Assembly (NCBI GenBank): GCA_900491605.1
Contig: UESW01001689.1
Location: forward strand, 24,986-88,985
Source: Calamus simplicifolius
Lineage: Eukaryota; Streptophyta; Magnoliopsida; Arecales; Arecaceae
Length of the DNA stretch: 64,000 nt
Reading direction: 5' to 3'
Notes under the pieces: generated by a model
What the model was told of the DNA's origin: nothing
What the model saw: the letters and a program-made list of their open reading frames with translations, nothing else
The model's database searches: none
In this document: positions 10,532 through 21,632 of the stretch, in pieces
How positions within the stretch are numbered: the first letter of the stretch is position 1
Layout of the letters: every line of letters starts with the position of its first letter
Program-made: the position numbers and the translations under genes

Positions 10532-10937
10532 TGAAGAGCGGCTTTGCTGATGACTTTTCCGATCCGGTAAAGTCCTATTCTTGCTTACATGATTTGATTT
10601 AACTATCCTTATTGATAGCTTTGGTAAAGAAATCTGAGCAATATTTATTCATTTCTTGAATTTTCTTTCCTTTGATTCCAGAGTATTCTAAACGTTCGTC
10701 CCCGGGTATTCTGTTTTTCCTTATTCTATTTTCTTTTCCGATTTTTTCTTGATTTTCTTTTTTAATCATCGGGGACTTCTTGATTTCGGTACTTTTTTTT
10801 TGATGATTAAATCTGGCTACAGGAGTCCTCTGGTACTGTGAGAGAACTGATCCAGACCGTTCATCCTGATAGTTTGAACAATTCATAACAGATCTCAGCT
10901 TATTCAAGAGAGGGATTCCTGGCATTGGCAACAGAAG
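10532..10937 (+). pseudogene. Possible remnant of two host exons, gene unknown
   Basis: Two stretches are bounded by splice-like signals and agree in phase. The first (10,532-10,566) follows a pyrimidine tract plus CAG and ends before GTAAAG; it can read KSGFADDFSDP. The second (10,823-10,937) follows CTACAG and ends before GTAGGG; it reads on in the same phase, with TVRELIQTVHPDSLNNS, one in-frame TAA, then ISAYSREGFLALATE. I do not recognise the protein. A phase-consistent pair is suggestive but could be chance; the stop makes it a pseudogene if real. Confidence 0.25.
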
Positions 10938-11164
10938 GTAGGGATCTTGCTGAATTTGTTTCTAAGAATTTTGTGCTTTAATTTATTTCTAGTATTTTGA
11001 AAACTAAAACTTTTGTCATAACAATTTAATAATTTTTAATCAAAAAAACAGTAAGTGCATAATTTTCATGCATGAATTTGTGAAGCATCCATGAGATGGG
11101 ATTAGCCTAAAATGGTCAATAATTCGATGGTTATATCCTAAGAAGACATACATAAAATGAGGGT

Positions 11165-12130
11165 CTCATGGCCAGATGTAGCGTCCACCAGCTGGTCGAT
11201 CTGAGGCAACGAAAAGCTGTCCTTGGGGCACACCTTGTTAAGATCGGTGAAGTCAACACACATCCTCCAGCTCCCGCTGGCTTTACAAACCATTACAACG
11301 TTAGCCAATCAGTCGGGATAGTGGACCTTCCGAATGTGGCAGGTGGCCACCAACTTACGAACCTCCTCGTCAATGGCTTTCTGCTGGTTGGAGGTGAAGC
11401 TTCTCTTCTTTTGCCGGACAGGCCGACATCCTAGGTTGATGTTGAGTTGATGGGTAATTACCTCTCCAGGTATACCCAGCATGTCAGACGCCGACCATGC
11501 AAAGATGTCAAAATTGACCAGCAGGAAAGCGAGAATTTGATCGCGCGCCTCCTCGGGGAGTAGGGCTCCGACCTGGACCGTTCTCGTCGGGTCCTCCCCC
11601 AGCAGGAAGGTTAACATGTGCTCTACCGGCTCCCTCTCCTTTCCAAATCTTGGGGGTTGAGTGCTGGTGCAGTCGTCACCCCTTGAGGGCTGGGGGCTAT
11701 ATGATAATAGAGTGGTATTGGGTTTTGCTCACCCCGCATCTTCCCGACTTTTTTGCTGGTGGAAAACCTCACAAGCAGTCTCTTGGTGGAGATGACGATG
11801 TCCAAAAGGTTCAAACCGGGTCTCTTGAGGATGGCGTTGTAGGCCAAGGAAACTCGGACAACTAAAAAATTCATGAAGACCGTGCTTTGACACGGTGGCA
11901 TCTCGGCGGTAACCGAAAGGGTGACCTCCCCCTCAACCCTTATGGAATCTCCAGTGAAACCCATCAGGGCATGGTAACAGGCCAGAGGGAGCAGGAGACA
12001 AATCCATTCGAACAAAGGTATCATAACTCAAAATGTCAACTGAGCTCCCACTGTCAACTAAGATTCTTTTTACAGGGTGCTTTGCGATCGTCATTGACAT
12101 GACGAAGCTGTCATCATTATTGTTTACCAC
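11165..12130 (-). pseudogene. Protease and truncated reverse transcriptase of Tat-3
   Basis: The protease part carries the catalytic LVDSGSS motif (near 12,080) and an AILKRPGLN segment equivalent to the ILGRPGLN motif of Tat proteases. It processes the Gag-Pol polyprotein in functional elements. Downstream, after a frame change near 11,620, is the RT start with QKKRSF and the ASGSWRMCVDF motif, then the sequence ends. The catalytic YVDD box is missing, so no active RT can be made. At least one stop (TGA near 11,312) and one frameshift interrupt it. Confidence 0.85.
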
Positions 12131-12149
12131 CCTTCTAAGTCCCTTTTAA

Positions 12150-13790
12150 AGAAGAAAATTACAGAATCTAGTCCCTCATCCCCCCGTGGCCTCTTGGAGG
12201 CGCTGCATGCCCCCCAGAAAATCATGGCTATAGTCTTCTCAGTCGGGGCATTATCAATGCTGACTGAAGGTGGTGGAGGTGCCGACGGGCCGAGCACACT
12301 CGGGTTCCCCCTCTAGATGAACTTTTCCAGGTGGCCACGCTGGATAAAGTCCTCAATTGTCTTCTTCAGCTGGTGATAGTCTTCAGTGTCGTGGCCATGG
12401 TCCCGGTAGAAACGACAGTAGAATTTCTTTTTGCGGGGGTCCCTGGCTTCATAGGTGAAGGGCGCTGAAGATACAACTCGCCCTCGATCTTCATCAGAAT
12501 GTAGGATATTGGGATGAGCAGAGGGGTGAAGGGTCCCTCCCTGGGAGCGAGTGTTCGCAGTTGGTTGTTTGGTCGGCGGAGAAGTTTGGGCCTTCTGAGT
12601 CAAGCCTTAGCAGGCTCGGGATGGGCTTGCTTCTTGCTAGAACTCCATCCGCCTTGCACTATAAGGAGTCGGCCTCATCGGCGCGGATATATTTCTGCGC
12701 CTGGCTCAGCAGTTTGGCATAAGAGCCGGGCGGCTTCTTGTCGAGGGAGTAGGCGAAGCGAAAGGGGCAGAGCCCTCACTTTAAGGCTAGAGTGGCCACT
12801 GAGTCCTCAGGTTATAGACCTCAAGGGTAGCTTCCTTGAATTGGGCGGCAAAGTCCCTCAGCAACTCGCCGCTCCTCTGCTGGATGGAGAACAAGTTGTC
12901 CGCCACCTGCGGGATCTTTTGGCATGCGTCGTAGTGTGCCAAAAAGGCCCTCTCCAGCTGCCAGAAAGAGTTGATGCTACACGGCGGCAAGCAAGAGTAC
13001 CAAGCTCGGGCCGCCTTCCTTAGAGTGGCGGGGAAGGCAATGCAAAGAAGGAAGTCAATTGCCCCCTGGACCTGCATCAGGACCTTGTAACTCTCCACGT
13101 GGTTTAGGGGTCGGTGGTGCCGTCGTACGAGTCAGCTGAGGAAGACAGAACCGGGTTAAGATCGGCTCCTCCATGATGCAGCGGAATAGCGATGGATGGC
13201 TGTCGTAATCCATCTTCGGTGGGTTGGTGATCCTGCGGTTGAGCTCCTCCAGCCGCTGGTTGTATTCATGTAGCCATCGCTCGGCCTGGTGAGCAATCCG
13301 ACCGTCAAAGGACCCCTCCCTTGAAGATTCCGAGGATGGAGAGGGGTGGCGGCGATGTAGACGTGTGCGCTCCGCATCCTTCCCAAGCCGCCACTTAGGG
13401 GAAGCGCTGGCGTGGTGAGAAGGGGACTGGGGCCTCTTAGAGGCTTCCCGGCGATGGTGCCTAGGCAAAGCGTGGCGGTGGCAGACCTCCTGATGGGGAG
13501 ACCTCCCCCGAGTAGAATGTTGGCTGGGTTGGACCACCCCCGAGACCGATGAGGGTGGCCCCGGCTGTCGCTGCGCGCTGCTGCTGCTACAATACCTGGA
13601 TCATCGCCACCAGCGATTGGACTTGCATGGTGAGGGCGGCGATATGATCATCTTGCTGCAGTGGCGGCGGTAATGGCGGAGCGGGAATGCTGCCCTGGGG
13701 AGCAAGGGGGCCAGCCTCCGATGGCTCAGCTCCCTGGCGATGCCCTTCGGCATAGTTGGTAGAAACCTCCTGTGCATGTGTCACCATCAT
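12150..13790 (-). pseudogene. gag of Tat-3
   Basis: The N-terminus (ATG at 13,790) has Pro/Gln-rich sequence and a short helix like that in Tat-2 gag (MQVQSLVAMI). An Arg/Ser-rich segment follows (13,500-13,330), then the retrotransposon gag core (13,098-12,787; ARAWYSCLPP and FLAHYDACQK motifs), then a Cys/His cluster (CRFYRDHGHDTEDY near 12,420-12,380) in which the last Cys of the Tat-2 version is Tyr. Frame changes near 13,570, 13,090 and 12,780 break it. Gag would form the capsid particle around element RNA. Confidence 0.85.
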
Positions 13791-13852
13791 CCTCTCGACT
13801 GATCAGGGAACAAGAGTTTGTAGCTGGCTGGTTTGAAGCTTACTTTCTCTCC

Positions 13853-13870
13853 CCCCTACCTGGCACGCCA
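13853..13870 (-). promoter_or_regulatory. Primer binding site of Tat-3 (Arg tRNA type)
   Basis: On the minus strand it begins TGGCGTGCCAGGTAGGG, 3 bp from the LTR end. It differs by one base from the Tat-2 PBS, which matches the 3' end of a plant tRNA-Arg from my knowledge of tRNA sequences. Ogre-type Tat elements are known to use tRNA-Arg. Confidence 0.8.
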
Positions 13871-13873
13871 ATC

Positions 13874-14629
13874 TGTTACCGCCAAGTCACGTTCCTCTAA
13901 CGTCGGGAAATGAAGATCCTCATCCTCGAAGATGCTCATGCAAGAAAGTCCTCGGGGACTAGTTGCACCGGTGGGAACCTTCCGACGCTCAAGTAAGCAA
14001 CTCGGGAATAGTGAAGAAATAGGGCTAATAGAAAATAGCAATAGAGCTTGAGTTCAGATCCCTTCCCTCGTTGTGAGTGTAGATTCTTATACTTGTTCGA
14101 AGATCCCCTTTCCCGCTCTCGATAGGTGGCTAATTCCGAGGCATTGTTGTCCGGTAGCAGGTAGGTGGCCAGGTTGACAGAGACAGGTTACAACCGATAC
14201 TGAGCATGTCAGAGGTGTCTTGCCCCGCTAGTCATCTGCTAGGCGCGGCACATAGGTGGCAGGTGGGCCTAGTATGTCAGACAGCGTCGCTACAGATAGT
14301 GGCCACATGCAATCGCAGACAGTTAGTGGGCCACATGGCAGCTGCAGGCGGTTGTAGGGCCATGTGGTAGTGTTAGGTGGCTCAAGATAGTGGGGACTTG
14401 AGGTCCGAGCCGAGGGGACTTGAGGTCCGAGGCCAAGGACTTAAGGTCCGAGCCGAGGGGACTTGAGGTTTGAGGTCATGGAGATCCGCAGCCAGAGGCC
14501 TGGGGTCGAAGGCCGAGGGGATCTCGGAGGCCGAGGCCGAGGGGCCTCGAAGTCCAAGGCTGGGATTCCGTCAGTTGCTTCTTTTGTCAATTCTAACGCG
14601 GCTTGATCAGCCACATCATTCTGGTTACA
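13874..14629 (-). repeat. 5' LTR of Tat-3 (about 756 bp)
   Basis: The inner end (GGTAACA on the minus strand) is fixed by the PBS. The outer end at 14,629 is inferred from TGTAACC, a near inverted match. Degenerate 27-bp repeats containing GGAC-TTGAG-GTCC lie at about 14,395-14,560 near the outer end. The outer boundary lacks TSD support. Confidence 0.6.
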
Positions 14630-15109
14630 GAATTACCATCAAGAGGCTATAGAGAGCACAAAATCCGGGTGCTTTCGGCAACCAATGATGAGACTCATCA
14701 TCAGAGAGGAGAGCAGGAGTGATGGCTTGGAGAAACTCAAGCCAGCCGGTTGCCGAGAAAAAGGGGACAGGATTCCAGAAGATGATCGGAGAAGCCACCC
14801 CATCAAAGGAGCAGGTAGTTTGGTCATCAAAATTTGGGTTATTATCGTGTAAACTAATCTTTCGAGTTAGAATTGTGTGATAGCTAAGTAAACAAATGAT
14901 ACATTATGGCTTCTTTGCTCATATTTTATTATGACTTGGTCACCAAGTTTAATGGCTTAGGCACATGTTAGTGGGGAAAATGCCTCATTCTAATACGCCG
15001 GGATTTTCACCACATTCTCATCCTCAGATGGAAGCACGTGAACAGTATGCTACATGCGCCTACCATAGTCCACCCATTCTTCCTTCTCTCTGCCTTGACT
15101 CCGTCAAAG
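14630..15109. other. Non-coding stretch, nothing recognised
   Basis: Mixed-composition DNA between the Tat-3 LTR and the oleosin-like fragment. I see no ORF with motifs and no repeat ends. Confidence 0.5.
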
Positions 15110-15423
15110 TCTCCATCGTCCAGCTGATCACTGCAGTTGCTCCCCTTCGAACGTAACGCAGAGCCAGCATCAAGGTTGACACTTCGACAATAGCCATGGC
15201 CCAGGCCGAAGCCGGCCATCGAAGCAGCAACGACAAAGGCTGCTAGAAGAATATTGGGCTGAAGAGTAGTAGAAGAGGTGAAGCTACGAGGAGGAGGGTC
15301 ATGGAGGCTAAGAGAATGAAGCCCATCATACCGAGTAATGGGCCTCCAACAGCGAGGGCGGAGAGCGCGGCGTAGACGACGATGGTGAGGCCAATTTTGT
15401 GCTCGATGCGGCTGCTCTACCAT
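15110..15423 (-). pseudogene. Oleosin-like hydrophobic-hairpin protein, pseudogene fragment
   Basis: One minus-strand frame reads HKIGLTIVVYAALSALAVGG then GFILLASMTLLLVASPLLLL and FSP, a long uncharged stretch with an SP-x5-SP proline pattern. This resembles the lipid-droplet hairpin and proline knot of oleosin-like proteins, which coat oil bodies. A second frame continues with FVVAASMAGFGL after a 1-bp shift near 15,255, so the hydrophobic domain is broken. An ATG at 15,423 starts an MVEQ peptide in a different frame, indicating another shift near 15,415. The LINE poly(A) tail lies about 17 bp upstream, so the LINE inserted at its 5' edge. Assignment to oleosins is by residue pattern only; another membrane protein is possible. 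Confidence 0.45.
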
Positions 15424-15439
15424 CTTAGTGGGTAAGCAC

Positions 15440-16327
15440 TTTTTTTTTGTACCAATCATACAACTCTGGTGCTAGGGCAGCCTAAAAGATCAAGAGTAAC
15501 CCTAGAGGGATGAAGGGATCTCGTCCCCTAAGATCATGACCATCCAGCGAAATGCTATGCAACGAAGGAGGCAACCCAGTCAACCACTGTATTCGCACAT
15601 GAAGGAGACAACCCAGTCAGCCACTATCGCCTCCCAATAGATATGGCGACTAAAACCACAAACTCTGCAGAAGCCTTTTAATGTCACATAGAAGAGGGGG
15701 CGCATCGTAGAGATCCAATCTATCCTGAATCCAGCTGATGACTACCAAAGAGTCCCTTCGATGATAATCCTTTCAGCTAGCCCGTGGTTGTTGTATCGCT
15801 CTAGTGATGCCATCCCATGTTGCTCTGAGCTCAGCAATGGGATAGAAGGCACATGAAGGAAGTACCTTCAGCCGCCAGAAGCCTCGTCATTTCGAATGAC
15901 ATATCATGCTTCGCCCATCGCACCTCGGACACTACCGTCAAAGTTCACTTTGACAAACCCCAGAAGAGGAGGGAGCTCTCAAAAGATGTAGATCGACCTG
16001 CGGGCCATGTAGAAGCAACATGGGAGTCCCAGGAATCTGGGTTAGCTAGAGATGACACCGCATCAAAATGATAATACTATGTCGCCAAGAACCTAACTCT
16101 CCGGAGCACCCAATGGACTGGATGGTCTCAGCCTCGAAGGTCTCCGCATTTCTGGATAGCCAAATCTGATAAGCAATATAGGCTACGTATCCAGCCTCCT
16201 GAGCCTGACTTTGATGAAGGTACTAAAGGAAAGGACGTCGCTGCTCACCATCACTGCACCCTCAAGTCTAGTCCCCGGCAAGCCTCCAAATCGGCCTTGC
16301 CCTAAATCAGCTCAGGATTGCATGCTT
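15440..16327 (-). pseudogene. LINE (L1-type) fragment 1: RNase H domain and poly(A) end
   Basis: On the minus strand the C-terminal part of a plant LINE ORF2 is readable in broken frames: a WRLAGD-like segment, AYIAYQIWLSRN (near 16,190-16,150), then an RNase H start VNFDGSVRGAMGEA (near 15,945-15,905) and IAELRATWDGITRAIQ (near 15,840-15,790). A short poly(A), nine A, closes it at about 15,448-15,440. RNase H in these elements removes the RNA template. Several stops and shifts are present. It continues at 20,550 beyond the 4.2-kb insertion. Confidence 0.8.
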
Positions 16328-18007
16328 CATGTGTTGGTTAATCTTTTGTAGGCTACAGGTATGCTATTTAAAATTTTCTAAAATAAATATGCAATGGAAG
16401 CAATAAGATATTCGATCTAATCCAATATCAACCTACAACAGGATTAATATATATAAATTATATATATAAAGGTATAAAAAAAGTACATAGATCAAATCTA
16501 TGTAAATACAAATAACATAGATCATATCTATTTTGTGGCCTAGTATCTTAGATCATATCTAAGTCACCAGTAACTATTGAATCTTTTATCTTTGGATGCT
16601 TAATAACTCTCGCAGCAATAAAAGGTGAAGGTAGGTACAACTTCTGCAAGTCACACAAAGGTGTATGGCCTCTACAGGTGATCCACACTGGGTTCTGATC
16701 TAACCAGCCTCTTCGAAATGCTAGCTCCTCTCCAAGGCTTCAATGACAAGATTTCTTCTTTTTAATACAAGGTGCTCTTGGAGTTGTCTAAAAGATATAT
16801 AGGAAACCTTTTTACCCCTGGCTTTATAGCCAGAATCCCTTTTACCCTAAAATTTTTTATCTCCCTTTCTTTTTCTTTTCCAACGTTTCTTGGAAGATAA
16901 GGAAGAAACCCTTCATCTTCTTTTCAACCAAAAAAAGTTAAAAGTTAAGGAAGAAACCCTTCATCTTTTTTTTTAGTTAAAAACCAAAAAAAGATTAGAA
17001 GTTAAGGAATGAGGGGTAATTAAGGAGAGGTCATTAACATCCATTTTAAATTCAAACTTAAAATTTTGAATTCAAAATTCAAACTTCAAACTTGAAATTA
17101 AAATCAATTTGAAATTCAAATTCATAATTTAAATTTAAACAGGTAAGGATGTTAACATTAGGCTTACCTAAATTTGAGCCTAAACCAAATCCTATTTGAT
17201 TTGACCCAGATATTCATAGCTCAATCAAATTGAGCTAGTCAGCAATCGTATTGCCAATTTAATCCTTTAATTATTTACTAACATTTAATTTTTCAATCGT
17301 CTAGTCAGGCAAAATCCCCTATGGTGTGTGACCCCATAGGTTCGAACACTAAGCCAGTAGCACTGGAACACTTTCAATACTAATTGAAGTCGCCATCTAG
17401 CAATGACACCCGATGTCCAGATAGGTCAAAGGTTGCAGAACAATAATCAAGAACCTCTGGCATATGGTTACCATATAATTATCCCTTTGACCTCAAAATG
17501 CTAAGGATGACTTAGGGTTTAACTGCCAACCCTTAATCAGCACATCCATAAAGTGTCTCAATCTTCACAAGTCCTATGACTTCTCACAAGGACTACCCTG
17601 GCCAAGGTTTTGCTAAATTAAAATACAGTGAGACATTTACTCCAAACTATTTGGAGGGGTCAATCCCATCTTGATCCATTCACTACTCCATAAGTACTTT
17701 ACTGCACCCAGAAACCTTCTGTCACTGGATTAAAAATCAGATAGTTCAGCACCAAAGTAAAGTAGGTTGCTTGCAAGCTACCATGATGATCTTAGGTTAG
17801 AGGGACACTTATATCCATATCCCTTCACGAACACTTCTTGGCAAAAGAGTGTCCGCAGATTGGTCACGTTCAGTGAGATGTCATATACCTTACCTGCATG
17901 TCATACCAGTGTCACCACACTCCTTGAGAAAAAGGACAACCAACCCATATAACATACAATGACCTTTACTTGATACATAGTTGTCCTATAACTATATTGT
18001 TGCCCAG

Positions 18008-20250
18008 ATGTAGTAACCCAAGAGGGGGTGAATTGGGTAATTAAAAATTAATTACTATGCAGGTATGTGCTTTAACACTAATTTAAATTTGATTTGCAGC
18101 GGTGTAGTGAAGTGCACAAAATAATAATAACAGAGAATCAAACAACCACAAACACAAGAGAATTATAGTGGTTCGGTGCCAAACTCAGTACCTACATCCA
18201 CTCCCCAAAACCTTTAGAAATTTCACTAATCGTATCACAACGATTACAACCTCTAGCCTTCCCCGACTAGCCCTCTTGTTTATACGGCACAAGGTAGCCA
18301 AACCCCTAGCCTTTCAGGCTAGTCTCTTGTTTAACGGCACAAGGAAGCCAACCCCTAGCCTTACTAGGCTAGTCCTCTTGTTTAACGACACAAAAGCCAA
18401 CAAGAACCAAAGGGTTAATCTCTAACCCTATTACAAAATTTTAGAAAATATAAGAATGAGTAGCTCCTACAATGAGCAAATATTCAAGATATACTTTACA
18501 AATTTGAAGCAATATCCTCAACAATAAATGAACAACATCAAGGTAGCTGAAGTCTTAATTGCTTGAGGGCTTTAATGGATCTGGACGACCTTTGAGCAAT
18601 GAATGATCTTTGAATGCACAGCAACTAGCTTTAACCACTTCAAAAATATGCAATAAAAGCTCTTTTTCTTGTATTTCTTTCTCTTGTATTTTTCTTTTTC
18701 AGATTCATCAAGTTGTTCTTCAAATCCCATCTATTTATAAGCATCCAAAAAAATATCCGTTAGATACATTTGAATAAGTGAAAAGAAAAACGGGAAGTAA
18801 AAATAACCGTTGAGATTATTTCCCTTAAGCATTGAATCCACTTGAGGAAGAAAAACACTGTCATAACATAAGAAATCAAAAGTTAATATAGCTGAAAATA
18901 GCAATGTATTAAAGAAGAGAGAGAGAGAGAGAAGAGAGCATGCTCAAAAGCTTGAGTGGTAGCTGGCTGGAATTAATTCCAGATAGCTGAAGCCCTTGAA
19001 GTCGATCGGCCAGGAAGGAAGAAAGAGCCCAGCTAGCTATCCAGCTAGCTCACTTGAAAACGCACGGCAATAATAACCATCCAGGAGAGGGTCAGGTAGC
19101 TTCTTAGGCAACTAAAGCATTAGCTAGTTAGCTTCCCAGCTAACTAACAAACAAAGCATGCGGCCAGAGATAAAGTAAAGAGCCAGTAGTTAGCTCATTA
19201 GCTAATGAACCAAAAGATAGTTAGCTCTTCAGCTAACTTAGCAAGCAATCCATATGGCTATGAAGAGAGGCCAAGACATGATAGCTAGCTCCCCAGCTAA
19301 CTGAGGTAAAGAGGTGCTTGGCTTTTGGCAATAGAGAAGTGGGTAGTTAGCTCTTTAGCTAAGTAGCCAACAGATAGTTAGCTCCCCAGCTAACTAAACT
19401 CAAAAGAAAGAAGGCGTCCGGCCAGGATAGTTAGCTCACTAGTAACTAAGGAAAAGCAATCACACGCCCAGGGAGAAGCAGCTAACTTTTCAGCTAACTA
19501 AACCAAAAGTAGCTAGCTCGCTAGTTAACTCCAGAATAAATTCAAACGGCTTGAGAGGCAAAAGTTAGCTCTCCAACTAACTGAAAATAACATCCGCTCG
19601 GCTTGGAGTACCTGTAAAAAATAGTTAGCTAAGAAAGAAAACCAGTTAGCTCCAAAGCAAAGTAGTTAACTAATAGGGTATGCTAGCTAGCTAAGAGAAC
19701 CATCAGCTAGCTCATCAGTTAACTAAAAAGGAGGGGCGTTCGGTCAAGTGGAGAAACAGGGAATGATAGTTAACTAAAAGGCAAGCCAGCTAGCAAACAG
19801 GGAAGTCAAGTTAGCTAATCAGCTATCTGACACCCAAAGCATTTTGCCATCACAGAACCATTCAAAAACATAGTTAACTAAATAAAATCCAGCTAGCTCA
19901 GAAGGAGGCCAAGCTAGCTAACCAGCTAGCTCAAAAATGACAAGGCTCGGCTAGCAACTGTAACAGGCACCATAGCTAGCTAAAATGGAACTCAGCTAGC
20001 TAATGAAGGAACAAGCTAGCTAACCAGCTAGCTCAAATGAACAACTGTTTGGCCAAGTCACAGGGATGATTTGGTAGTTAGCTAATTGATGTGCCAGCTA
20101 GCTAGATGAAAGAGCAAGCTAGCTAATTAGCTAACTCCCAAGCCAATAGAATGGCCATGGCTAAAAGATGTTCATTTGATATCAATCAGATGGCAAAATA
20201 AAATGAAATATACTCCAAAAAAAATTGCATGAAGAAACTTACTTGTAAAG
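18008..20250. other. Unclassified insertion within the LTR-like block
   Basis: It starts TGTAGTAACCCAAGAGGGGG, a motif I have met at the start of dispersed plant repeats. Three near-copies of a CCTAGCC...CTCTTGTTTA motif lie at 18,255-18,395. The rest is dominated by TAGCTAGC-type motifs. There is no coding region with motifs. The right limit is approximate and no TSD was found. Confidence 0.35.
18940..20140. repeat. Dense field of GCTAGC/AGCTAGCT palindromic motifs
   Basis: For about 1.2 kb, TAGCT, AGCTAGCT and TTAGCTAACT motifs recur every 15-40 bp with irregular spacers, on no fixed period. This is not a simple microsatellite because the spacers are diverse. The function is unknown. Confidence 0.75.
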
Positions 20251-20483
20251 CATCTGAACTTCCTTGCAACAAGCTTAATAAATATAATTAGTCTTTGCTT
20301 AATTATTTTGTAAGATCAAAATCAATCCAAGGTCAACATATATATCATTTGGTCATGACTATTTTAAGAACCACTCAATAAACCCTCTCTTTATTGAATC
20401 GATTATGGTTCTGAGGACTCCATCATAAAAGAATTTATTTCAGGAAGATGCAATATGATGAACCATCAAATAAATATTTATTA

Positions 20484-20488
<5 letters not shown>

Positions 20489-20528
<40 letters not shown>
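20489..20528. repeat. (TA)20 microsatellite
   Basis: Uninterrupted TA dinucleotides for 40 bp. No coding content. Confidence 0.95.
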
Positions 20529-20529
<1 letters not shown>

Positions 20530-20549
20530 TTGCATAATCATCTACATGT

Positions 20550-21089
20550 TAGTTGATTGGCTTTAGGATACAATTTCCAAACCACAGTCTCCTCCTGACC
20601 CTCACACACTGAAAAGGACCCCAGAATATCCATACCTTTCCATCTAAGAAGAGCTCTCGTAGGAAGGCGATCCTAGGCTATCTTCTAGATAAATAGATGC
20701 ACTCTCGGATGGGTGGGGAGTCCCCAGATCATTGCTGCATCAATGCTGACATCAGATGGTCCTATGCACAAATCATAGAGGATGCTCAAGGGTGTCTTTG
20801 GGCAACAAGAAGGACCCCAGATGCTAAGGTCGTGTTCGCGGTGGCGCGAAATTGGGACGGCATGGATCCGAGAGACTAGTGAGCTTCCAAATAGTCTAGA
20901 AAGCTCCTGGGATCTCCAAGTCATACCGTCCTCCATCAGCAAGTCGCAAACCCAGAGGTTGTCGGCAGTACTCACAAAGATCGGCCACCTTGCCAAGGGA
21001 ATAGACGAAAGCCATGGATCCTGGGTGACATCAATCGAGATCCCACCTCCATCTTCAACCAAACATTTGACATGGGCCATCGTGATAGG
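20550..21089 (-). pseudogene. LINE fragment 2: C-terminal zinc-finger-like (zf-RVT) region
   Basis: The minus-strand frame contains ISIDVTQDPWLSSIPLARWP and later WGLPTHPRVHLFI, then LPTRALL and CSVCEGQEETV-like text in 20,700-20,580. These are the landmarks of the region between reverse transcriptase and RNase H in plant L1-type LINEs. Two Trp codons in the HPRVHLFIWK-type segment are now stops. The right end is cut by the Copia TSD ATAGG at 21,085-21,089, and the frame resumes at 45,412. Confidence 0.85.
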
Positions 21090-21632
21090 TGTTAGTGTGT
21101 GCCCAGATCCAATCGGATTAGATGCTAGTTTATACATATTTATTTATGAATGCAAATCAAATTTATTGGTTTCTTTATCTATGTATATATATAATTATAT
21201 ATATATATATAGATATATTTTACCTCTGAAATGAAGTCCAAAAGAATGTGAACTGTGCATATGGAATTTGTAATAAAGATTGCAAATTGTGAGATCCAAA
21301 TTGCACGTTATGGTTTGATTCTTTAAATTTTTTTTTTATCGATGTGCAGATGGGACTGGACACCATCGAACACTGTGAAACTGGCATGCATTGCATATCC
21401 TCACCCTTGTAGTCGGCAGCTGATCTCGCAAGCTGAAGTATAGAGATACTTGGATAGGTGTATGGATACTCATTTTTGCAACGATGCATTGGTTGACCCA
21501 CACTGAGATTCCATATGGATATTCTATATTGTCGATGGTTGATCTCTAATGACGGTGGTGCGAGTGATCCTTTGACTTGAGATCTTCATTGCATCTCATG
21601 TGTGGAATGTCATGCTTTGACAACATACAAAC

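Larger units (their letters stand above)
11165..14629 (-). mobile_element. Truncated Tat-type gypsy element (Tat-3): 5' LTR, PBS, gag, protease, start of RT
   Basis: On the minus strand the order is LTR (14,629-13,874), PBS (13,870-13,853), gag, aspartic protease and the N-terminal part of reverse transcriptase. Similarity to the Tat-2 pol stops at about 11,165, just after the VDATSGH segment of RT, and AT-rich DNA follows. The rest of pol, the antisense ORF and the 3' LTR are absent. The coding parts are clearly related to Tat-2 but diverged. Confidence 0.9.
16333..20544 (-). mobile_element. LTR-like Copia-related insertion in the LINE, itself interrupted
   Basis: The 5-bp direct repeat CATGT flanks it (16,328-16,332 and 20,545-20,549) and the LINE is interrupted at the same points. 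The part 16,333-18,007, on the minus strand, resembles the LTR of the Copia element at 21.6 kb: both carry a segment with ATATGGGTTGG, then an AAGGAGTGT-like run and CACTGGTATGACATGC. The end near 20,250-20,544 looks like the other end of that LTR, with an ATTCAATAAA motif. It is probably a solo LTR. The termini are not the usual TG...CA, so the exact ends are uncertain. Confidence 0.5.

Noticed and set aside
10599..10931. Lysine-rich 110-residue minus-strand ORF
   Set aside because: No motif is recognised, and it lies antisense to the better supported exon candidates in A/T-rich DNA where Lys codons are expected by composition.
20697..21234. Plus-strand ORFs over the LINE fragment
   Set aside because: The opposite strand carries recognisable LINE text; the second plus-strand ORF also runs into the Copia LTR.
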